DNA of 64,000 bases from Leptospira idonii (GCF_004770995.1 NZ_RQHW01000047.1:248001-312000), one strand, 5' to 3'. Positions 1 through 11,863 are shown, counted from the first letter of the stretch. The notes: generated by a model not told the origin, from the sequence alone. Program-made: numbers and translations.

Positions 1-1
1 A

Positions 2-682
2 GAAGCCTTTATGGGAGCCCTTCGCATTTTGGGAGAAGGGCAGTTGTCTCTCACTAAATGTTTGTTAGTTACAAACGAAAATGTTTCTTTGAAGAACTTT
101 TCGGAAACATTCAAAACCATCGTGGAGCGATGTGATTTGGAAACGGATATTCATGTATTCAATCATATCAGCCAAGACAGTTTGGATTACACAAGTGGAA
201 GGGTGAACAAAGGAAGTAAGATGCTGATTATGGGAATCAGCGAAACGGGAGAACCCAAATATAAAAATCTTCCCACTCAATTCTCCCGCCCTTTGAAAGA
301 TTCCAGATTTAAGAATCCTAAAGTGTTTCTTCCCGGAGTGTTGGTTGTAGAAGGTTCTTCTTACAGAAAGGAGGACGACTTGGCTCGTCTTTTATTGGAT
401 GAGGACCTTTCCGGCTTTCGATTCGTATTTCTTGTGGATGACTCCTCGGATGCTGTTCGTTCCGATCACGACTTCATTTGGACTATGTTTACCCGAATGG
501 AGCCTGCTTCCGACTTATATTCTAAGCAGATTGTTGAAAATAACCACATCCGACACAAGGCTCCTCTTGTATTTGATTCCAGAATGAAACCTTGGATTCC
601 TAAAGTTTTGACTCCCGATCCGAAAGTTTCGAAAAACGTTGACGAAAAATTCGGAAAGATCATAGATTCGATGTTCAGATAA
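2..682 (+). CDS. UbiD-family decarboxylase, C-terminal part (5' end outside window)
   Basis: The reading frame is open to the left edge, so this is the C-terminal ~227 residues of a longer protein; the ATG at 11 is probably internal. The stretch G-E-G-Q-L-S-L-T-K followed by a hydrophobic strand resembles the conserved GLGQ-x-x-x-TK region of UbiD-type decarboxylases, and the later GSKM segment also fits. UbiD enzymes use prenylated FMN to decarboxylate aromatic acids, for example in ubiquinone or (in Leptospira) menaquinone biosynthesis; which substrate applies here cannot be read from this fragment. It lies 29 bp upstream of the chemosensory operon on the same strand, without a visible terminator between them. 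The family call is from motif recognition only. Confidence 0.7.
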   Translation, partial: EAFMGALRILGEGQLSLTKCLLVTNENVSLKNFSETFKTIVERCDLETDIHVFNHISQDSLDYTSGRVNKGSKMLIMGISETGEPKYKNLPTQFSRPLKDSRFKNPKVFLPGVLVVEGSSYRKEDDLARLLLDEDLSGFRFVFLVDDSSDAVRSDHDFIWTMFTRMEPASDLYSKQIVENNHIRHKAPLVFDSRMKPWIPKVLTPDPKVSKNVDEKFGKIIDSMFR

Positions 683-711
683 TACTAAATTTTTGAACTG
701 TTCGGAGGATA

Positions 712-1920
712 ATGGATCCTTATTATCAGGAACTAAGCGATGTTTTGTTGAAGAAGGCAGGGATCAGGATCGATTCACCCGAAAAATGGGATTTGATCCG
801 AAACCATTTCAACGAATCTCAGTTCAAAAGTTTAATTCGAGATCCTTCTCCTTCTCTTTGGGCGGAGCTGTTCCGCACATTGAATATTTCCGAAACTTAT
901 TTCCATAGGGATCCCGTTCAATTGAAGGCGATCTTCGGAACATTGATCCCGGAATATTTGAAACTAACCGGTAAAACCCATCTTCACGTTTGGAGTGCAG
1001 GATGTTCGACGGGAGAGGAAGCATATACCCTCTCCTGCATGTTGGAAATTCTTTCCGAAAAGAGAGCGTTGAACAGTTATTTGGTTGTAGGAACAGACAT
1101 CCAATCGAAGTCTTTGGAGATTGCAAAAAAGGGAGTGTATTCCAATTATTCCGTTCGCAATCATCTTCCCGAGGGAATGGAAGAGTATTTAATTCGAGAT
1201 GCGAATCAGGTATCCGTTCATTCTGCGATCAAAAACAAGACTCTATTTTTTGAGAAAAATCTTCTGGAACCTATGGAAGAAACTTTCGATTTAATCGTAT
1301 GCAGAAACGTTTTTATTTATCTGGAAAATGACGCCAAAGAATCCATATTGGAAAATTTCTCCAAATCCTTGTTTGACGGAGGAATCATCGTTCTAGGTCA
1401 TGCGGAACATTCGGGAGCTCTCCCTGAGAATCTATCCTCTCATTCGATTTCGGGAGAAACAAGTTATTTCAAAAAGGGAACTCGCATAAAAAATCCTCAG
1501 TCCTCCCTAAAAGAGAATTTCCCTTCTCCTAAGGAAACACCTTCCATTCTGAAGCAGGAAACAAAACAGAAACTCCCCCTGGATCCTATTCTTAGTCTGC
1601 CTCAGATTTCCCTTCGTCCGGAGGAGAAAAAAGAACCGAAACCGACTGCCAGAGAATCTGCGCTTTTGGAGAAAAACAGAGCGAACTACGAGCAGGCCCA
1701 TTTTTTTTGGAAACAGGTTCTTTATGAAGATCCTGATTCCGTGGAAGCTTATTACGAACTTTCCAATTATTTTTGGGAGAAAGGGGATCGGAAAATGGCG
1801 AGGAGTTACCAAGCCCAAGCTCAGGTCCTTCTCAAGAATGACCCTGCCAAAGTCGACCTTATAAAGAAGAGGGGGAATTGGGTCTCGGAATGGGATGATT
1901 TTCTGAGCCTTTCTCTTTAG
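712..1920 (+). CDS. cheR: CheR chemoreceptor methyltransferase with C-terminal TPR region (WspC-like)
   Basis: SAM-dependent glutamate O-methyltransferase acting on chemoreceptors. Residues ~1-75 are the helical CheR N-domain (ETYFHRD near 61-67). The methyltransferase fold follows, with SAM motif I VWSAGCSTGEEAY at ~93-105 and CRNVFIYL near 205. After ~280 a Pro/Lys-rich linker leads to ~85 residues that read as TPR-type helices (EQAHFFWKQVL, AYYELSNYFWEKGD). This CheR-TPR layout is the one found in WspC/FrzF-type proteins rather than in flagellar CheR of enteric bacteria. GGAGG at 704-708 supports the ATG. It is the first gene of a six-gene chemosensory operon, with the next gene 5 bp away. 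The methyltransferase call is firm; the TPR boundaries are by eye. Confidence 0.93.
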   Translation: MDPYYQELSDVLLKKAGIRIDSPEKWDLIRNHFNESQFKSLIRDPSPSLWAELFRTLNISETYFHRDPVQLKAIFGTLIPEYLKLTGKTHLHVWSAGCSTGEEAYTLSCMLEILSEKRALNSYLVVGTDIQSKSLEIAKKGVYSNYSVRNHLPEGMEEYLIRDANQVSVHSAIKNKTLFFEKNLLEPMEETFDLIVCRNVFIYLENDAKESILENFSKSLFDGGIIVLGHAEHSGALPENLSSHSISGETSYFKKGTRIKNPQSSLKENFPSPKETPSILKQETKQKLPLDPILSLPQISLRPEEKKEPKPTARESALLEKNRANYEQAHFFWKQVLYEDPDSVEAYYELSNYFWEKGDRKMARSYQAQAQVLLKNDPAKVDLIKKRGNWVSEWDDFLSLSL

Positions 1921-1925
1921 ATCTC

Positions 1926-2981
1926 ATGGCAGAAAACACGGATTGGTTGTTATTTGAAATCAGAGATAGATATTTTGCGCTGAAGGCGCAATTTGTCAGG
2001 GAAATCCTATGGTTTCTCCCCCTCACACCTACCACACTCGGATCCAAAGGAATTTTTGCAACATTCCCTCTCAGAGGAGAAATCATCCCCGTATTCGATT
2101 TATTTTTTTCCTGGGGAGCGGAACCTTCCCCCTATAAAAGTTCCTACCAACTGCTTTTGTTAGATTCTGGAATGGCTCTTCCCATTACGAATGTTTTGGA
2201 AGTGATCTCCTGGGAAGATCCCAAAAAAGAAATTCATCCCGATTCTACGGGGGCCTGGGAAGAAAGAGTTTGGAAAAACAAAGTGGTGAGCCTGCTTCAT
2301 CCGCACATGTTCCTACCTTTGGAACAAAGAGAGAATGGGGATTTATCCATTGCGGAAGAGGGCGATTCGATCCAGTTAGTCGATACGAAACGAAAAAACT
2401 GGGATGAGTTTTTTCTTCCAGGAGAGGAAAACTCCAAACTAAATTGGCATAATCTTTGTTATTCGATTATGTCCGAATCGGAACATAAAGAAGTGAATGC
2501 CAGAAAAGATTCTTACACCGCTTTGGCGACAGTGATCGAAACAGGCGGAATGGAACCGATTTCTATCGTGAAGGTGTCCGAGGAAAGTTACGGAATTTCC
2601 CTCGATGCAGTTCTGGAATTTTCGGATCCGAGCCACCTCACTCCTCTTCCCGGAGTGACGAATCTTTTGGTAGGATGTATGAATTTGAGAGGGGAAGTGC
2701 TTCCCGTTCTTGGATTGGATCAGATACTGGGAAATCAAACGGACAGACCGTACGGATTCGGAAAGGTAGTCATCATTAAGGAAGATTCCCAGCAGTTCGG
2801 GATCCTTGTGGACGAGCTGGTGGATGTGGTTTATAAAAAGGAAGAGGATAGACGGCCTCCTCCTTTGGGAACCAGAGATTTGGAAGGAATGATACAGTCT
2901 TCCTACAAACACGGGGACGGGTTTATCAATTTATTGAATATATCCACCATACTGAAACGAACAAAACAAGAATTACATTAG
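1926..2981 (+). CDS. Tandem CheW-domain coupling protein
   Basis: 351 residues with two CheW-like halves. The first, ~5-115, contains [21 protein letters not shown] and [11 protein letters not shown]; the second, ~205-345, contains [27 protein letters not shown] and [11 protein letters not shown]. The L-R-G-E-(V/I)-(I/L)-P-V signature occurs in both. CheW domains couple receptors to the CheA kinase. The ~90 residues between the halves show no recognisable domain. In Wsp-type operons two separate CheW proteins (WspB and WspD) are encoded, so this protein may do both jobs in one chain. That is inference from parts count. The gene sits 5 bp after cheR and 19 bp before the receptor gene. An alternative reading is a single CheW with a degenerate N-terminal copy. 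Confidence 0.88.
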   Translation: MAENTDWLLFEIRDRYFALKAQFVREILWFLPLTPTTLGSKGIFATFPLRGEIIPVFDLFFSWGAEPSPYKSSYQLLLLDSGMALPITNVLEVISWEDPKKEIHPDSTGAWEERVWKNKVVSLLHPHMFLPLEQRENGDLSIAEEGDSIQLVDTKRKNWDEFFLPGEENSKLNWHNLCYSIMSESEHKEVNARKDSYTALATVIETGGMEPISIVKVSEESYGISLDAVLEFSDPSHLTPLPGVTNLLVGCMNLRGEVLPVLGLDQILGNQTDRPYGFGKVVIIKEDSQQFGILVDELVDVVYKKEEDRRPPPLGTRDLEGMIQSSYKHGDGFINLLNISTILKRTKQELH

Positions 2982-3000
2982 AGAGTTAAGGAAAACGAGC

Positions 3001-4989
3001 ATGGATGCAAATATAATACGGAACGGATTCTTTCAAAGTATGAATTTACGACTCAGACTACTGATCTTTTCCATAGGTTCCGTGGTTTTGGTTTCGGTAG
3101 GAATGTCTTTTACCTATCTGTTTATCGCCAAATCCGCAATCGTTCAGAATTTTGAAAGCCAGATGAATAACATTAGGGATTCGAAGAAAAAAAACATACT
3201 GACCTATTTCCAAAATAAAAAGTCGGATATGATCGCTCTTGACGGTTCTCTCGATATCACCACCTCTTTGTTCGAGTTTAGAAAAGCATATAGAACCCTT
3301 GCCGCAAAATCTTCCCGCGCAGGGGCAGAATCCTATCTTCAAGAAAAATATATTTTTTCAAATCCAAATCCGATCGGCAAAAAAGAGCAGTTAGACGATG
3401 CATTGGACGGTTCCGATTATAGCAAAGTGCATCGAAAGTTTCATAGTTATTTCAGAAGATACATCAAACAGAAATATTTTTACGATCTGTTTATCGTCGA
3501 TTTGGACGGAACATTGTTATATACCGTTTTTAAGGAAAATGACTATGCCACGAATCTTTTGGATGGAAAATACAAAGATACGAACATAGGTAAACTTTTC
3601 AAAAGAGCAAGAAGTGCAAATGATCCTTCCGAAGTTTTATTTGCGGATTTCGAAAACTATCCTCCATCCAATAATGATCCAGCTTCTTTCATCGCTCTTC
3701 CTATCATCGTAGGAGGAAGAACGGAAGGTGTGCTGATGGCGCAGATGCCGATCGACGAAATCAACGAAGCTATGCATGACGGCTTTTTGGGAGACAACGG
3801 TGCCGTTTATCTAATCGGAAAAGACAATCTATTCAGAACGGCAGACCACAGGTTTAAGAATGAGGATTTTATCCTCCGCAAAAGAAACGATTCTCCCGTG
3901 GTCACTCTCGCTTTCAATGAAGTTTCCGGCGTAAAACAAGACGTGAATTACAGAGGAGAAAGCGTTTTCACCGCATTCACTCCCATAGAAATCATGGGAA
4001 CGAAATATGCTCTCATTTCAGAATACGAGACCGATAGCGCTTTGTTATTGTTAAACGAAATTAAGGTTAAAATCCTGATCGCATTTCTTGTATTGATCAG
4101 TGTTGTCGTTTTAGTGACTTTCTTCGTGGCCAGGGCGATTTCCACCCCTATCATCAAAGCGGTTACGATTCTATCTTCCTCTACAAGAGAGATCGCAGCG
4201 ACAGTGGAACAACAAGAGAAAACGGCACAGATGCAGTCCGCATCCGTGAACGAAACAAGCACCACGATGGCGGAACTAGGTTCCAGTGCGAAACACACCG
4301 CAGAACAATCGCAAACGGTAACTGAAAAATCCAGAGAAGCGCAAGAAACGGCCAAAGAAGGATCTCACCGAATTTCAGAGATGGTTCATTCCATGGAAGA
4401 GCTGAAAGACAAGGTACTAGTAATCAGCGATCAAATCCTACATCTTTCCGAAAAAAACAACCAAATCGGAAATATCATCGGACTTGTTTCCGACATCGCC
4501 AATCAAACAAATATGCTCGCATTGAATGCCGCAGTGGAAGCTGCCAGAGCGGGAGAATACGGAAAAGGTTTCGCGGTGGTCGCAGGTGAAATTCGAAAGC
4601 TTGCGGATGAATCCAAAAGATCTGCGGAAAAAATCCAAGATATACTTTCCGAAATCAAAAAAGCCACCGACTCCACAGTTATGGCGGCTGAGGAAGGAAA
4701 CAAAAAAGTGGATCGTTCCGCAATCTTAGGAAATGAAGTGGTTCGTTCTTTCGAAGGAGTGTTTCAGTCCATCAGTGCCGTGTTCACAAGCACGGAACAA
4801 ATCACTCTCAATGTGAAACAACAGTCCATTGCGATCAACGAAGTAGTGCAGGCGATGACGAGTCTGAACCGAGGAGCGGGAGAAACCGCTACGGGAATCA
4901 CACAGACGAAGTTGGGAATTCAGCAGGTGAAAGAAGCAACTTTGAGTCTCAAACAAACTGTAGACGGTAAGAAGATAACAATCGTATGA
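3001..4989 (+). CDS. Methyl-accepting chemotaxis protein with periplasmic Cache-like sensor, no evident HAMP
   Basis: 662-residue receptor. TM1 lies at ~18-44 and TM2 at ~354-380; the ~310 residues between them are periplasmic. That region includes [16 protein letters not shown], as in double-Cache-type sensors. After TM2 only ~20 residues (ARAISTPI...) separate the membrane from helices that already read as the signalling domain ([15 protein letters not shown]). A complete ~50-residue HAMP domain is therefore not apparent. The MA hairpin tip is canonical, with [21 protein letters not shown] near 497-517 and [15 protein letters not shown] after it. AAGGA at 2989-2993 supports the start at 3001. 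The stop codon overlaps the start of cheA (ATGA), so the two are translationally coupled. Confidence 0.95.
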   Translation: MDANIIRNGFFQSMNLRLRLLIFSIGSVVLVSVGMSFTYLFIAKSAIVQNFESQMNNIRDSKKKNILTYFQNKKSDMIALDGSLDITTSLFEFRKAYRTLAAKSSRAGAESYLQEKYIFSNPNPIGKKEQLDDALDGSDYSKVHRKFHSYFRRYIKQKYFYDLFIVDLDGTLLYTVFKENDYATNLLDGKYKDTNIGKLFKRARSANDPSEVLFADFENYPPSNNDPASFIALPIIVGGRTEGVLMAQMPIDEINEAMHDGFLGDNGAVYLIGKDNLFRTADHRFKNEDFILRKRNDSPVVTLAFNEVSGVKQDVNYRGESVFTAFTPIEIMGTKYALISEYETDSALLLLNEIKVKILIAFLVLISVVVLVTFFVARAISTPIIKAVTILSSSTREIAATVEQQEKTAQMQSASVNETSTTMAELGSSAKHTAEQSQTVTEKSREAQETAKEGSHRISEMVHSMEELKDKVLVISDQILHLSEKNNQIGNIIGLVSDIANQTNMLALNAAVEAARAGEYGKGFAVVAGEIRKLADESKRSAEKIQDILSEIKKATDSTVMAAEEGNKKVDRSAILGNEVVRSFEGVFQSISAVFTSTEQITLNVKQQSIAINEVVQAMTSLNRGAGETATGITQTKLGIQQVKEATLSLKQTVDGKKITIV

Positions 4990-7313
4990 TGATAGACGAT
5001 CCGGAGTTCCGGGAACTTTTCCAAATCGATAGTGCCGAACATATTCAAAATATTGAATCTGGTATTCTCGAATTAGAAAAAGATCCTGCCAATTCCGAGA
5101 TTCTTAAAACGATTTTTCGGGAAGCCCACAGTATGAAAGGAGCTGCGGGACTACTCGGCCTGAAGGAAATCGAAAGCATCACTCATGTTCTCGAGGATCA
5201 ATTAGGTAAGCTCACCAAAGGATATACAAGATACCAGCCTGAAGATGCGGATCGCATCTATTATGCATTGGATATGCTGAAACTTTTGGTGGAAGAGGCC
5301 GTCACTGGAAAAAAAGTAAATGTCGATCTGGCAAAAACCATCGCCATATTACACGGCCATGAATCACTAACAAAACCGCAAGCTGCACCTCCTTCGGAAC
5401 ATAAGGAAGTTGCTGTGAAAGAATCTGCAGCGCATGATCAGGTTCCTCAAGAAAGAACTTCTTCTGCTGTCAAAGAAACTTCAGAGCCTCGTCCCGTTCA
5501 AAATGTCCCGCAAGCTCCTGTTAAAAAACAGGAAGCTGTCAAATTTAAAATCGATACTATGCGGGTTGATCCTGTAAAACTGGATTCCCTTCTCAGTTAT
5601 TCGGGAGAATTGACAGTAAGTAAAAATCGAATTCAAAAAAGAGCCTCTGAGATTTTCGACCTTTTGTTTCAGGTGGAAGACCAGAACAAACAGTGGAGTG
5701 ATAAGAAAAAAATTTTCCTTTCGTTGGAAAAACTTGCCAAACAGGCGGGAGCTCCTCCCAGTTTTTTGGAAAACATTCGATCCCTTTATGCGGATGAAAA
5801 AAGAAAATGGGACTCTCTTGTGCAGAGACTTTCCGCTCTGAAAGTGAAGTCCATTCAGGATTCCGCCAAACTCGACTTAATCGCAAGTAAGATAGAGGAA
5901 GGGATTCAAAACGTAAGACTTCTTCCTTTGTCTTCCGTATTTGATATTTTTCCCAGAACCGTTCGGGATATGAGCAGGGAATTGGGAAAAGAAGTGTATC
6001 TGACTTTGGAAGGAGGAAACGTCACTGCGGACAAACTTGTAATAGAAGAATTAAAAGATCCTTTGATGCACCTTCTTAGAAATTCATTGGATCACGGAAT
6101 CGAGACCAGACAAGAAAGGGAAAAAGAACAAAAGCCCAATCCTGCTCGCATCCGCATCGAAGGAAAACAAATCAACAATGCCATTTGGTTGGAGATAGAA
6201 GACGACGGAGCAGGGCTCAATACGGAAAAAATCAAACAAAGAGCCATCCAGAAAGAACTTTATTCCTCTGAGACTTTAGATACATTTACGGAAACGGAAA
6301 TCCATGAAATCATTTTTCATCCCGGTTTTTCCACGAAAGACCAAGTAACAAACGTTTCCGGGAGAGGGGTAGGGATGGATGTAGTGAAAACCTTTGTGGA
6401 AAAATTCAAAGGAAACATCACGATCGATTCCGGTTTGGGGATAGGAACGAAATTCACTTTAAAACTTCCTATAAATTTCAGTACCAATCATGTTCTTATC
6501 ATCCATTCTCAAGGTTGGAAGTATGGAATTCCTACTGAATACATCGAACAAAGTTTGTTCATACGGCCTGAGGAAATTCAAAACATAGACGGCAAACTTG
6601 TGATCTCTTGGGGGGATGAGCCCACTCGTTTGATTTCTTTGAGAGATTATCTTCCCGTTTCTTTCGAGAAGGGGATACAAAACAAAGGGAACGGATCTTT
6701 ATCCTGCATCGTGCTTAGGCATAACGGGGAGAGACTCGCCGTCATCGTAGATTCCATCATTGACAAACAAGAAATTCTTTTGAAGCCTTTCGGAGGAATT
6801 TTGGAGTCCGTTCCTAAGCTCGCAGGTACTACAATCTTGGAATCGGGTGAGATTTGTTATATGGTTCAGGTTCCTGAACTATTGAATGAAGTCCGAGGAA
6901 AACAGATCCTAAGTAATCTTTCTATCGAATCTTCTCAGCCGAAAATGGTTCGAAACATTCTGATTGCGGAAGATAGTTTGATCACTCGTGTACAAATTCA
7001 AAAAATTTTGGAAGAACACGGATACCATGTAACGACCGCTATAGATGGACAAGAGGCTTTCGAAAAATTCCAAAGAGGAAATTTTTCTCTAATTTTGACG
7101 GATGTGGAGATGCCTAGGAAGGACGGAATCCAGCTGGTTCGAGACATTCGATCCCTTACTTCCGGAAAGGAAATCCCCATCGTGGTTCTTACCAGCCTTG
7201 GTTCAGAGGAGCAGGTGGCGAGAGGAAAGGATGCGGGAGCCAATTCCTATTTGATCAAATCCCAATTTGATCAAACCGTTTTACTTCATACAGTGGAAAG
7301 ATTACTCGCCTAA
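4986..7313 (+). CDS. cheA: Hybrid chemotaxis histidine kinase CheA with C-terminal receiver (WspE-like)
   Basis: 775-residue CheA-type kinase. The HPt domain has its phospho-acceptor His48 in [14 protein letters not shown] Pro/Glu/Lys-rich linker (~125-185) carries no obvious P2 domain. The dimerisation region is long (~200-310, with many Lys and Trp). The ATPase domain shows [17 protein letters not shown] and GRGVGMDVV, and is followed by a CheW-like P5 domain. A receiver at ~655-775 has AEDS, Asp706 in LTDVEMP and a Lys in the expected last-strand position. CheA-receiver fusion is typical of WspE and other alternative chemosensory kinases, not of enteric flagellar CheA. The ATG at 4986 overlaps the upstream stop; a second in-frame ATG is at 4989. 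The next gene follows after 4 bp. Confidence 0.96.
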   Translation: MMIDDPEFRELFQIDSAEHIQNIESGILELEKDPANSEILKTIFREAHSMKGAAGLLGLKEIESITHVLEDQLGKLTKGYTRYQPEDADRIYYALDMLKLLVEEAVTGKKVNVDLAKTIAILHGHESLTKPQAAPPSEHKEVAVKESAAHDQVPQERTSSAVKETSEPRPVQNVPQAPVKKQEAVKFKIDTMRVDPVKLDSLLSYSGELTVSKNRIQKRASEIFDLLFQVEDQNKQWSDKKKIFLSLEKLAKQAGAPPSFLENIRSLYADEKRKWDSLVQRLSALKVKSIQDSAKLDLIASKIEEGIQNVRLLPLSSVFDIFPRTVRDMSRELGKEVYLTLEGGNVTADKLVIEELKDPLMHLLRNSLDHGIETRQEREKEQKPNPARIRIEGKQINNAIWLEIEDDGAGLNTEKIKQRAIQKELYSSETLDTFTETEIHEIIFHPGFSTKDQVTNVSGRGVGMDVVKTFVEKFKGNITIDSGLGIGTKFTLKLPINFSTNHVLIIHSQGWKYGIPTEYIEQSLFIRPEEIQNIDGKLVISWGDEPTRLISLRDYLPVSFEKGIQNKGNGSLSCIVLRHNGERLAVIVDSIIDKQEILLKPFGGILESVPKLAGTTILESGEICYMVQVPELLNEVRGKQILSNLSIESSQPKMVRNILIAEDSLITRVQIQKILEEHGYHVTTAIDGQEAFEKFQRGNFSLILTDVEMPRKDGIQLVRDIRSLTSGKEIPIVVLTSLGSEEQVARGKDAGANSYLIKSQFDQTVLLHTVERLLA

Positions 7314-7317
7314 TTAT

Positions 7318-8361
7318 ATGCCTAAAATCAAAGTACTGATCGTGGAAGACAATCCTCTCATTCAACTGGCCTATTCCAAGGCTTTGTCTTCTTTGGAAGA
7401 TATAGAAATTGTGGGTCAGGCCAAACACGGCAAAGAGGGCCTTGATCTTTTGAGAACGAACGACGTGGATGTGATTGTTTGTGATCTGAATATGCCAGTG
7501 ATGGACGGATTCGAATTCACTAAAATCGTAATGGAAGAAAATCCAAAACCGATTCTGATCCTTTCCGATTTGGTTCAGACAGAAGAGGAGGCCAACAGAT
7601 TTCATGTTCTGAGATTAGGTGCTGTGGATGTTCTTCCTAAACCTAAGGCAGGAGGAGATGTTTCTCTTCTTTCCGAGGAACTGGCTCGAAAGATTCGAAT
7701 ACTAAAGGGAGTTTTCGTTTTTAAAAAGAAGAATCCTGGTTCCACAAACATCAATTTATCGGGAGTTTCTGAACCGGTTGCAGATCCTCCTTCACAAAAC
7801 AAATGCAAAGCGGTTCTTATGGGGGCTTCCACGGGAGGACCTCAGGCGTTTTTGGAAATCATAAATTCTCTTCCTTCTTCCTTTCCCCTTCCCGTATTTT
7901 GTGTTCAGCACATCAGCACAGGTTTTTCGGAAAGTTTGGTGGAGTGGTTGAATCAAACTTCAAAATTGGAAGTGGTTCTTGTAAAAGAAGCGATTTCTCC
8001 TTTGCCAGGAAAGATATATTTTCCTAAGGATGACCGTCATTTGGTTTTGGAGAACGGAAAGGTTTCCGTTTCCGAAGAGGCTCATGTCAAAGGCCATCGA
8101 CCATCCGTAGATCGTTTGTTTTTATCCGCCTCTAGGGAATTTAAAAACCAGGTGCTTGCGGTTTTACTGACAGGTATGGGAGATGACGGAGCGGAAGGAC
8201 TTCTTCATATCAAAAAGAACGGTGGTTATACGATTGCCCAAGACGAATCTAGTTCCGTGGTATTCGGAATGCCTAGAGTCGCTTTCGAGTTGGGTGCTGC
8301 CAGGGAAGTTCTTCCTTTGAATCGAATTTCCAAAAGAATTTTGGAGCTGAGTCATGTCTAA
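7318..8361 (+). CDS. cheB: Chemotaxis response regulator protein-glutamate methylesterase CheB (WspF-like)
   Basis: 347 residues from the ATG at 7318. An in-frame TTG at 7267 lies inside cheA and would add 17 residues before the receiver domain, so it is not preferred. The N-terminal receiver has the acidic pocket VEDN and phospho-acceptor Asp56 in DLNMP. The C-terminal methylesterase has the full catalytic triad: Ser171 in GASTGGP, His198 in VQHIS and Asp290 in TGMGDDGA. The enzyme removes receptor methyl groups when its receiver is phosphorylated by CheA, giving adaptation. It partners with CheR (712-1920) in this operon. The stop overlaps the next start by 8 bp. No strong Shine-Dalgarno is seen, consistent with coupling to cheA translation. 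Confidence 0.96.
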   Translation: MPKIKVLIVEDNPLIQLAYSKALSSLEDIEIVGQAKHGKEGLDLLRTNDVDVIVCDLNMPVMDGFEFTKIVMEENPKPILILSDLVQTEEEANRFHVLRLGAVDVLPKPKAGGDVSLLSEELARKIRILKGVFVFKKKNPGSTNINLSGVSEPVADPPSQNKCKAVLMGASTGGPQAFLEIINSLPSSFPLPVFCVQHISTGFSESLVEWLNQTSKLEVVLVKEAISPLPGKIYFPKDDRHLVLENGKVSVSEEAHVKGHRPSVDRLFLSASREFKNQVLAVLLTGMGDDGAEGLLHIKKNGGYTIAQDESSSVVFGMPRVAFELGAAREVLPLNRISKRILELSHV

Positions 8362-9639
8362 AAAGATCCTTTTTGCAGAAGACAATTCCATCCAAGGAGT
8401 GGTTTTAAAACGACTTCTTACTTCCAGAGGTTTTGTCACGGAATGGGGAAAAAACGGAAAGGAAGCTCTTAAACTTCTGGAGAACTTTTCTCCCGATCTC
8501 ATCATAACGGATGTGGAAATGCCGGAGATGGACGGATTCGAATTTTGCAAAGCAGTGAAATCCCATCCTGAATATTCTAAAATTCCTTTAGTCATCTGTT
8601 CTTCGTTATCCGAACCGGAAGATATCATCCGAGGGATCGAAGTAGGGGCGAACGGTTATGTGACCAAACCTTACGACGAAACTTTTTTGATGTATCGAAT
8701 CGATGCCTTATTGAACAATCCGATCGAAAATACCATTCAAGAGCCGCCTGTTCAAATCCATTATGCGGGAAGAGAATATCAGATCACTGCGGACAAAATG
8801 CACATCCTGCAGATGCTCCTTTCCATTTACGAGAACACCATCAAACAAAATAAAGAATTGATGGAAGCGCAGATAGAGATCCGCCAGAAAGCCCAAGCAT
8901 TGGAAAAAAGTTTGGAAGAGTCGGAGAGGCTTCTCAGAAACATTCTCCCTGAGAAAATTGCGGACAGATTGAAACATCAAGGTTATGATGAACCTGAATA
9001 TTTTTCCGATGTATCCGTTTTGTTCACCGACTTCAAAGGGTTTACTGATGTGGCGGAGTTCATGAAACCCAAGGAACTTGTGGAACAATTGGATCTGTGT
9101 TTCGCTCAGTTCGATGCAATCACCGAAATGTACAATCTGGAAAAATTGAAAACCATCGGAGATTCCTACATGGCTGCGGGAGGATTGCCCGAAGTGAACA
9201 GCACTCATCCTGTGGATACAGTGAGAGCCGCAATGGAAATCAAAGACTTTATGGAAACGGCGAAGTCGATACGAATCAATCAAGGACTTCCTTATTGGGA
9301 ACTTAGAATCGGAATCCATTCCGGTCCTGTGGTAGCGGGAGTGATCGGAAACAAAAAATTCGCTTATGATATGTGGGGAGATACGGTGAACACTGCAAGC
9401 AGGATGGAATCTTCCGGAGAGATCGGGAAGGTGAATATTTCCAGAGACACATACGAAGCTGTGAAAGAATTTTTCGACTGCGAATATAGGGGTAAGATCG
9501 AGGCCAAAAACAAAGGAACCATCGATATGTTTTTCGTACAAAGAATCAAACCGGAACTTTCCAGAGACGAAGAAGGAAAGATTCCGAACGATAAATTTAT
9601 GGAATTATATACGGAATTAAAAAATAAAGTAATCACTCC

Positions 9640-9643
<4 letters not shown>
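8354..9643 (+). CDS. Response regulator with class III adenylate cyclase output domain
   Basis: 429 residues. A receiver domain (1-~120) has Asp53 in TDVEMP and Lys in VTKPYD. A helical coiled-coil linker follows (~140-200) and ends in LLRNILPEKIADRLK, a segment commonly seen just before class III cyclase domains. The cyclase domain spans ~220-395. Metal-binding Asp226 (FTDFKGFT) and Asp270 (IGDSY) are present. The substrate-specifying pair is Lys266 and Asp339 (YDMWG), the adenine-type pair, and the transition-state residues Asn346 and Arg350 are also present. All catalytic positions are there, so an active homodimeric ATP cyclase is predicted. It overlaps cheB by 8 bp and is the only output regulator in the operon, taking the place that WspR (REC-GGDEF) has in Wsp systems. 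Control by CheA phosphorylation is inference. Confidence 0.94.
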
Positions 9644-10611
<968 letters not shown>

Positions 10612-10633
10612 TTAAGGTCGTTTCTACTTTTTT

Positions 10634-10933
10634 TTATTTTTTATAAACTTTAACAATGGTATTGATCAATTCTTTGAATTTAGGATCCTTTAAGGTATAG
10701 TAAACCTGATTGGACGATTTTCTCGAATCTAAAATCCCGTTGTTTTTCATTTTACTCAAATGTTGAGAGGCAGCTGATTGGCTGGTTCCCAACAATTCTA
10801 CCAATTGCCCCACCGATTTTTCTTCTTTAGCCAAAGTATAAAGAATCAAAAGTCGAATTGGGTGCGCGATTCCTTGGATCCCCTTAATGGCTTGATCCAA
10901 TTGTTGTTTCGTTAATTCAGTTTTTATTTTCAT
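10634..10933 (-). CDS. ArsR/SmtB-family winged-helix transcriptional regulator
   Basis: 99 residues from the ATG at 10933 (a TTG one codon earlier is the alternative). The core reads HPIRLLILYTLAKEEKSVGQL, the helix-turn-helix LLGTSQSAASQHLSKMKNNGIL, then the wing with SSNQVYYTL. This is a compact ArsR-type dimeric repressor. There is no cysteine anywhere in the protein, so the usual CxC arsenic/cadmium site is absent; what it senses is unknown. It is convergent with hldD. The very AT-rich region upstream (10934-11095) is where its own operator would be expected, but no clear inverted repeat can be assigned. Confidence 0.85.
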   Translation of the reverse strand: MKIKTELTKQQLDQAIKGIQGIAHPIRLLILYTLAKEEKSVGQLVELLGTSQSAASQHLSKMKNNGILDSRKSSNQVYYTLKDPKFKELINTIVKVYKK

Positions 10934-11095
10934 CAAACGTAATCCGTTATATTCTTATGACGAAAACAGTGCCTTGGGGACTACGAATTTTTTTTATTTT
11001 GTAAAAAAATTTACTAAATTAAAATCAATCGTACAAACCCCAAAACACTCCGTCTTCTCTATAAAGTGAAAGAGAATTTTCTAATATATCAATTG

Positions 11096-11863
11096 TTAAA
11101 TTCTCACCCCGCCGGAAATTTCAAGTACGACCCCTGTCACCAAATCATTTTCGATGATAAATTGAGCAGTTTGCGCGATTTCGTCCGGTTCCCCTAATCT
11201 TCCTACAGGGATCACTGATTTCCACTTCTCCAATGCTTCCGGGTTCATATCTTTCATTACCATTTCCGTTCCGATAAAACCGGGCGCAATCCCTGCCACT
11301 CTGATTCCGAAACGGGAAAGTTCTTTCGACCAGGTTACCGTCATGGCGGCCACTCCCGCTTTTGCTGCGCTGTAATTGGTTTGGCCTGAGTTTCCATGCA
11401 TAGCGATAGAGGCGATAGGGATGATGATTCCTTTTTTCTGTTCCGCCATATGCGCTGCCGCTTCTCTTCCCGATAAAAAAACTCCGGTTAGGTTGACATC
11501 GATTACGGACTGCCATTGGTCGATTCCCATCTTGCCTTTGACTTTTCCAGTTTCTTTGTCCACTCGAATGAGTAGTCCGTCTCTTAAGATCCCTGCGTTG
11601 AGAACTGCTACGTCCAACTTTCCGAATTTAGCCACGGATTCTTGGATCAATCGAACGCAGTCTTTTTCCTTGGCAACATTGGCCACGATTCCGATTGTTT
11701 CGATTCCTTCTTTCTGGAAAGAAGATACCGTTTCGTCTAATTTATCTTTTTGAATGTCAGAAAGAACGATTTGGGCGCCTTGTTTTCCTAGGCGGTGCGC
11801 CATTGCTTTCCCTAAGCCGCCGGCAGAACCGGTGACAAGTACTGTTGAACCTTTTAATTCCAT
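11096..11863 (-). CDS. Short-chain dehydrogenase/reductase, FabG-like
   Basis: 255 residues from the ATG at 11863, which has GGAGG just upstream; a TTG three codons earlier is less likely. Classical SDR features are present: the cofactor motif [10 protein letters not shown] near 10-19, NAGI near 88-92, catalytic Ser in PIASIAMHG, and YxxxK in YSAAK. The C-terminal part has PGFIGTEM and VPVGRLGEP as in 3-oxoacyl-ACP reductases. It probably reduces a 3-ketoacyl or similar substrate with NAD(P)H. The genetic context (ArsR regulator downstream, HATPase protein upstream) does not reveal a pathway, so a fatty-acid role is only a family-level guess. Confidence 0.85.
   Translation of the reverse strand: MELKGSTVLVTGSAGGLGKAMAHRLGKQGAQIVLSDIQKDKLDETVSSFQKEGIETIGIVANVAKEKDCVRLIQESVAKFGKLDVAVLNAGILRDGLLIRVDKETGKVKGKMGIDQWQSVIDVNLTGVFLSGREAAAHMAEQKKGIIIPIASIAMHGNSGQTNYSAAKAGVAAMTVTWSKELSRFGIRVAGIAPGFIGTEMVMKDMNPEALEKWKSVIPVGRLGEPDEIAQTAQFIIENDLVTGVVLEISGGVRI

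Noticed and set aside
7267..7317. TTG start giving CheB 17 extra residues
   Set aside because: It lies inside cheA, and receiver similarity begins right after the ATG at 7318.
8708..9541. 277-residue open frame on the minus strand inside the receiver-cyclase gene
   Set aside because: It is fully antisense to a strongly supported cyclase and has a His/Phe/Ser/Arg-rich composition typical of a shadow frame.
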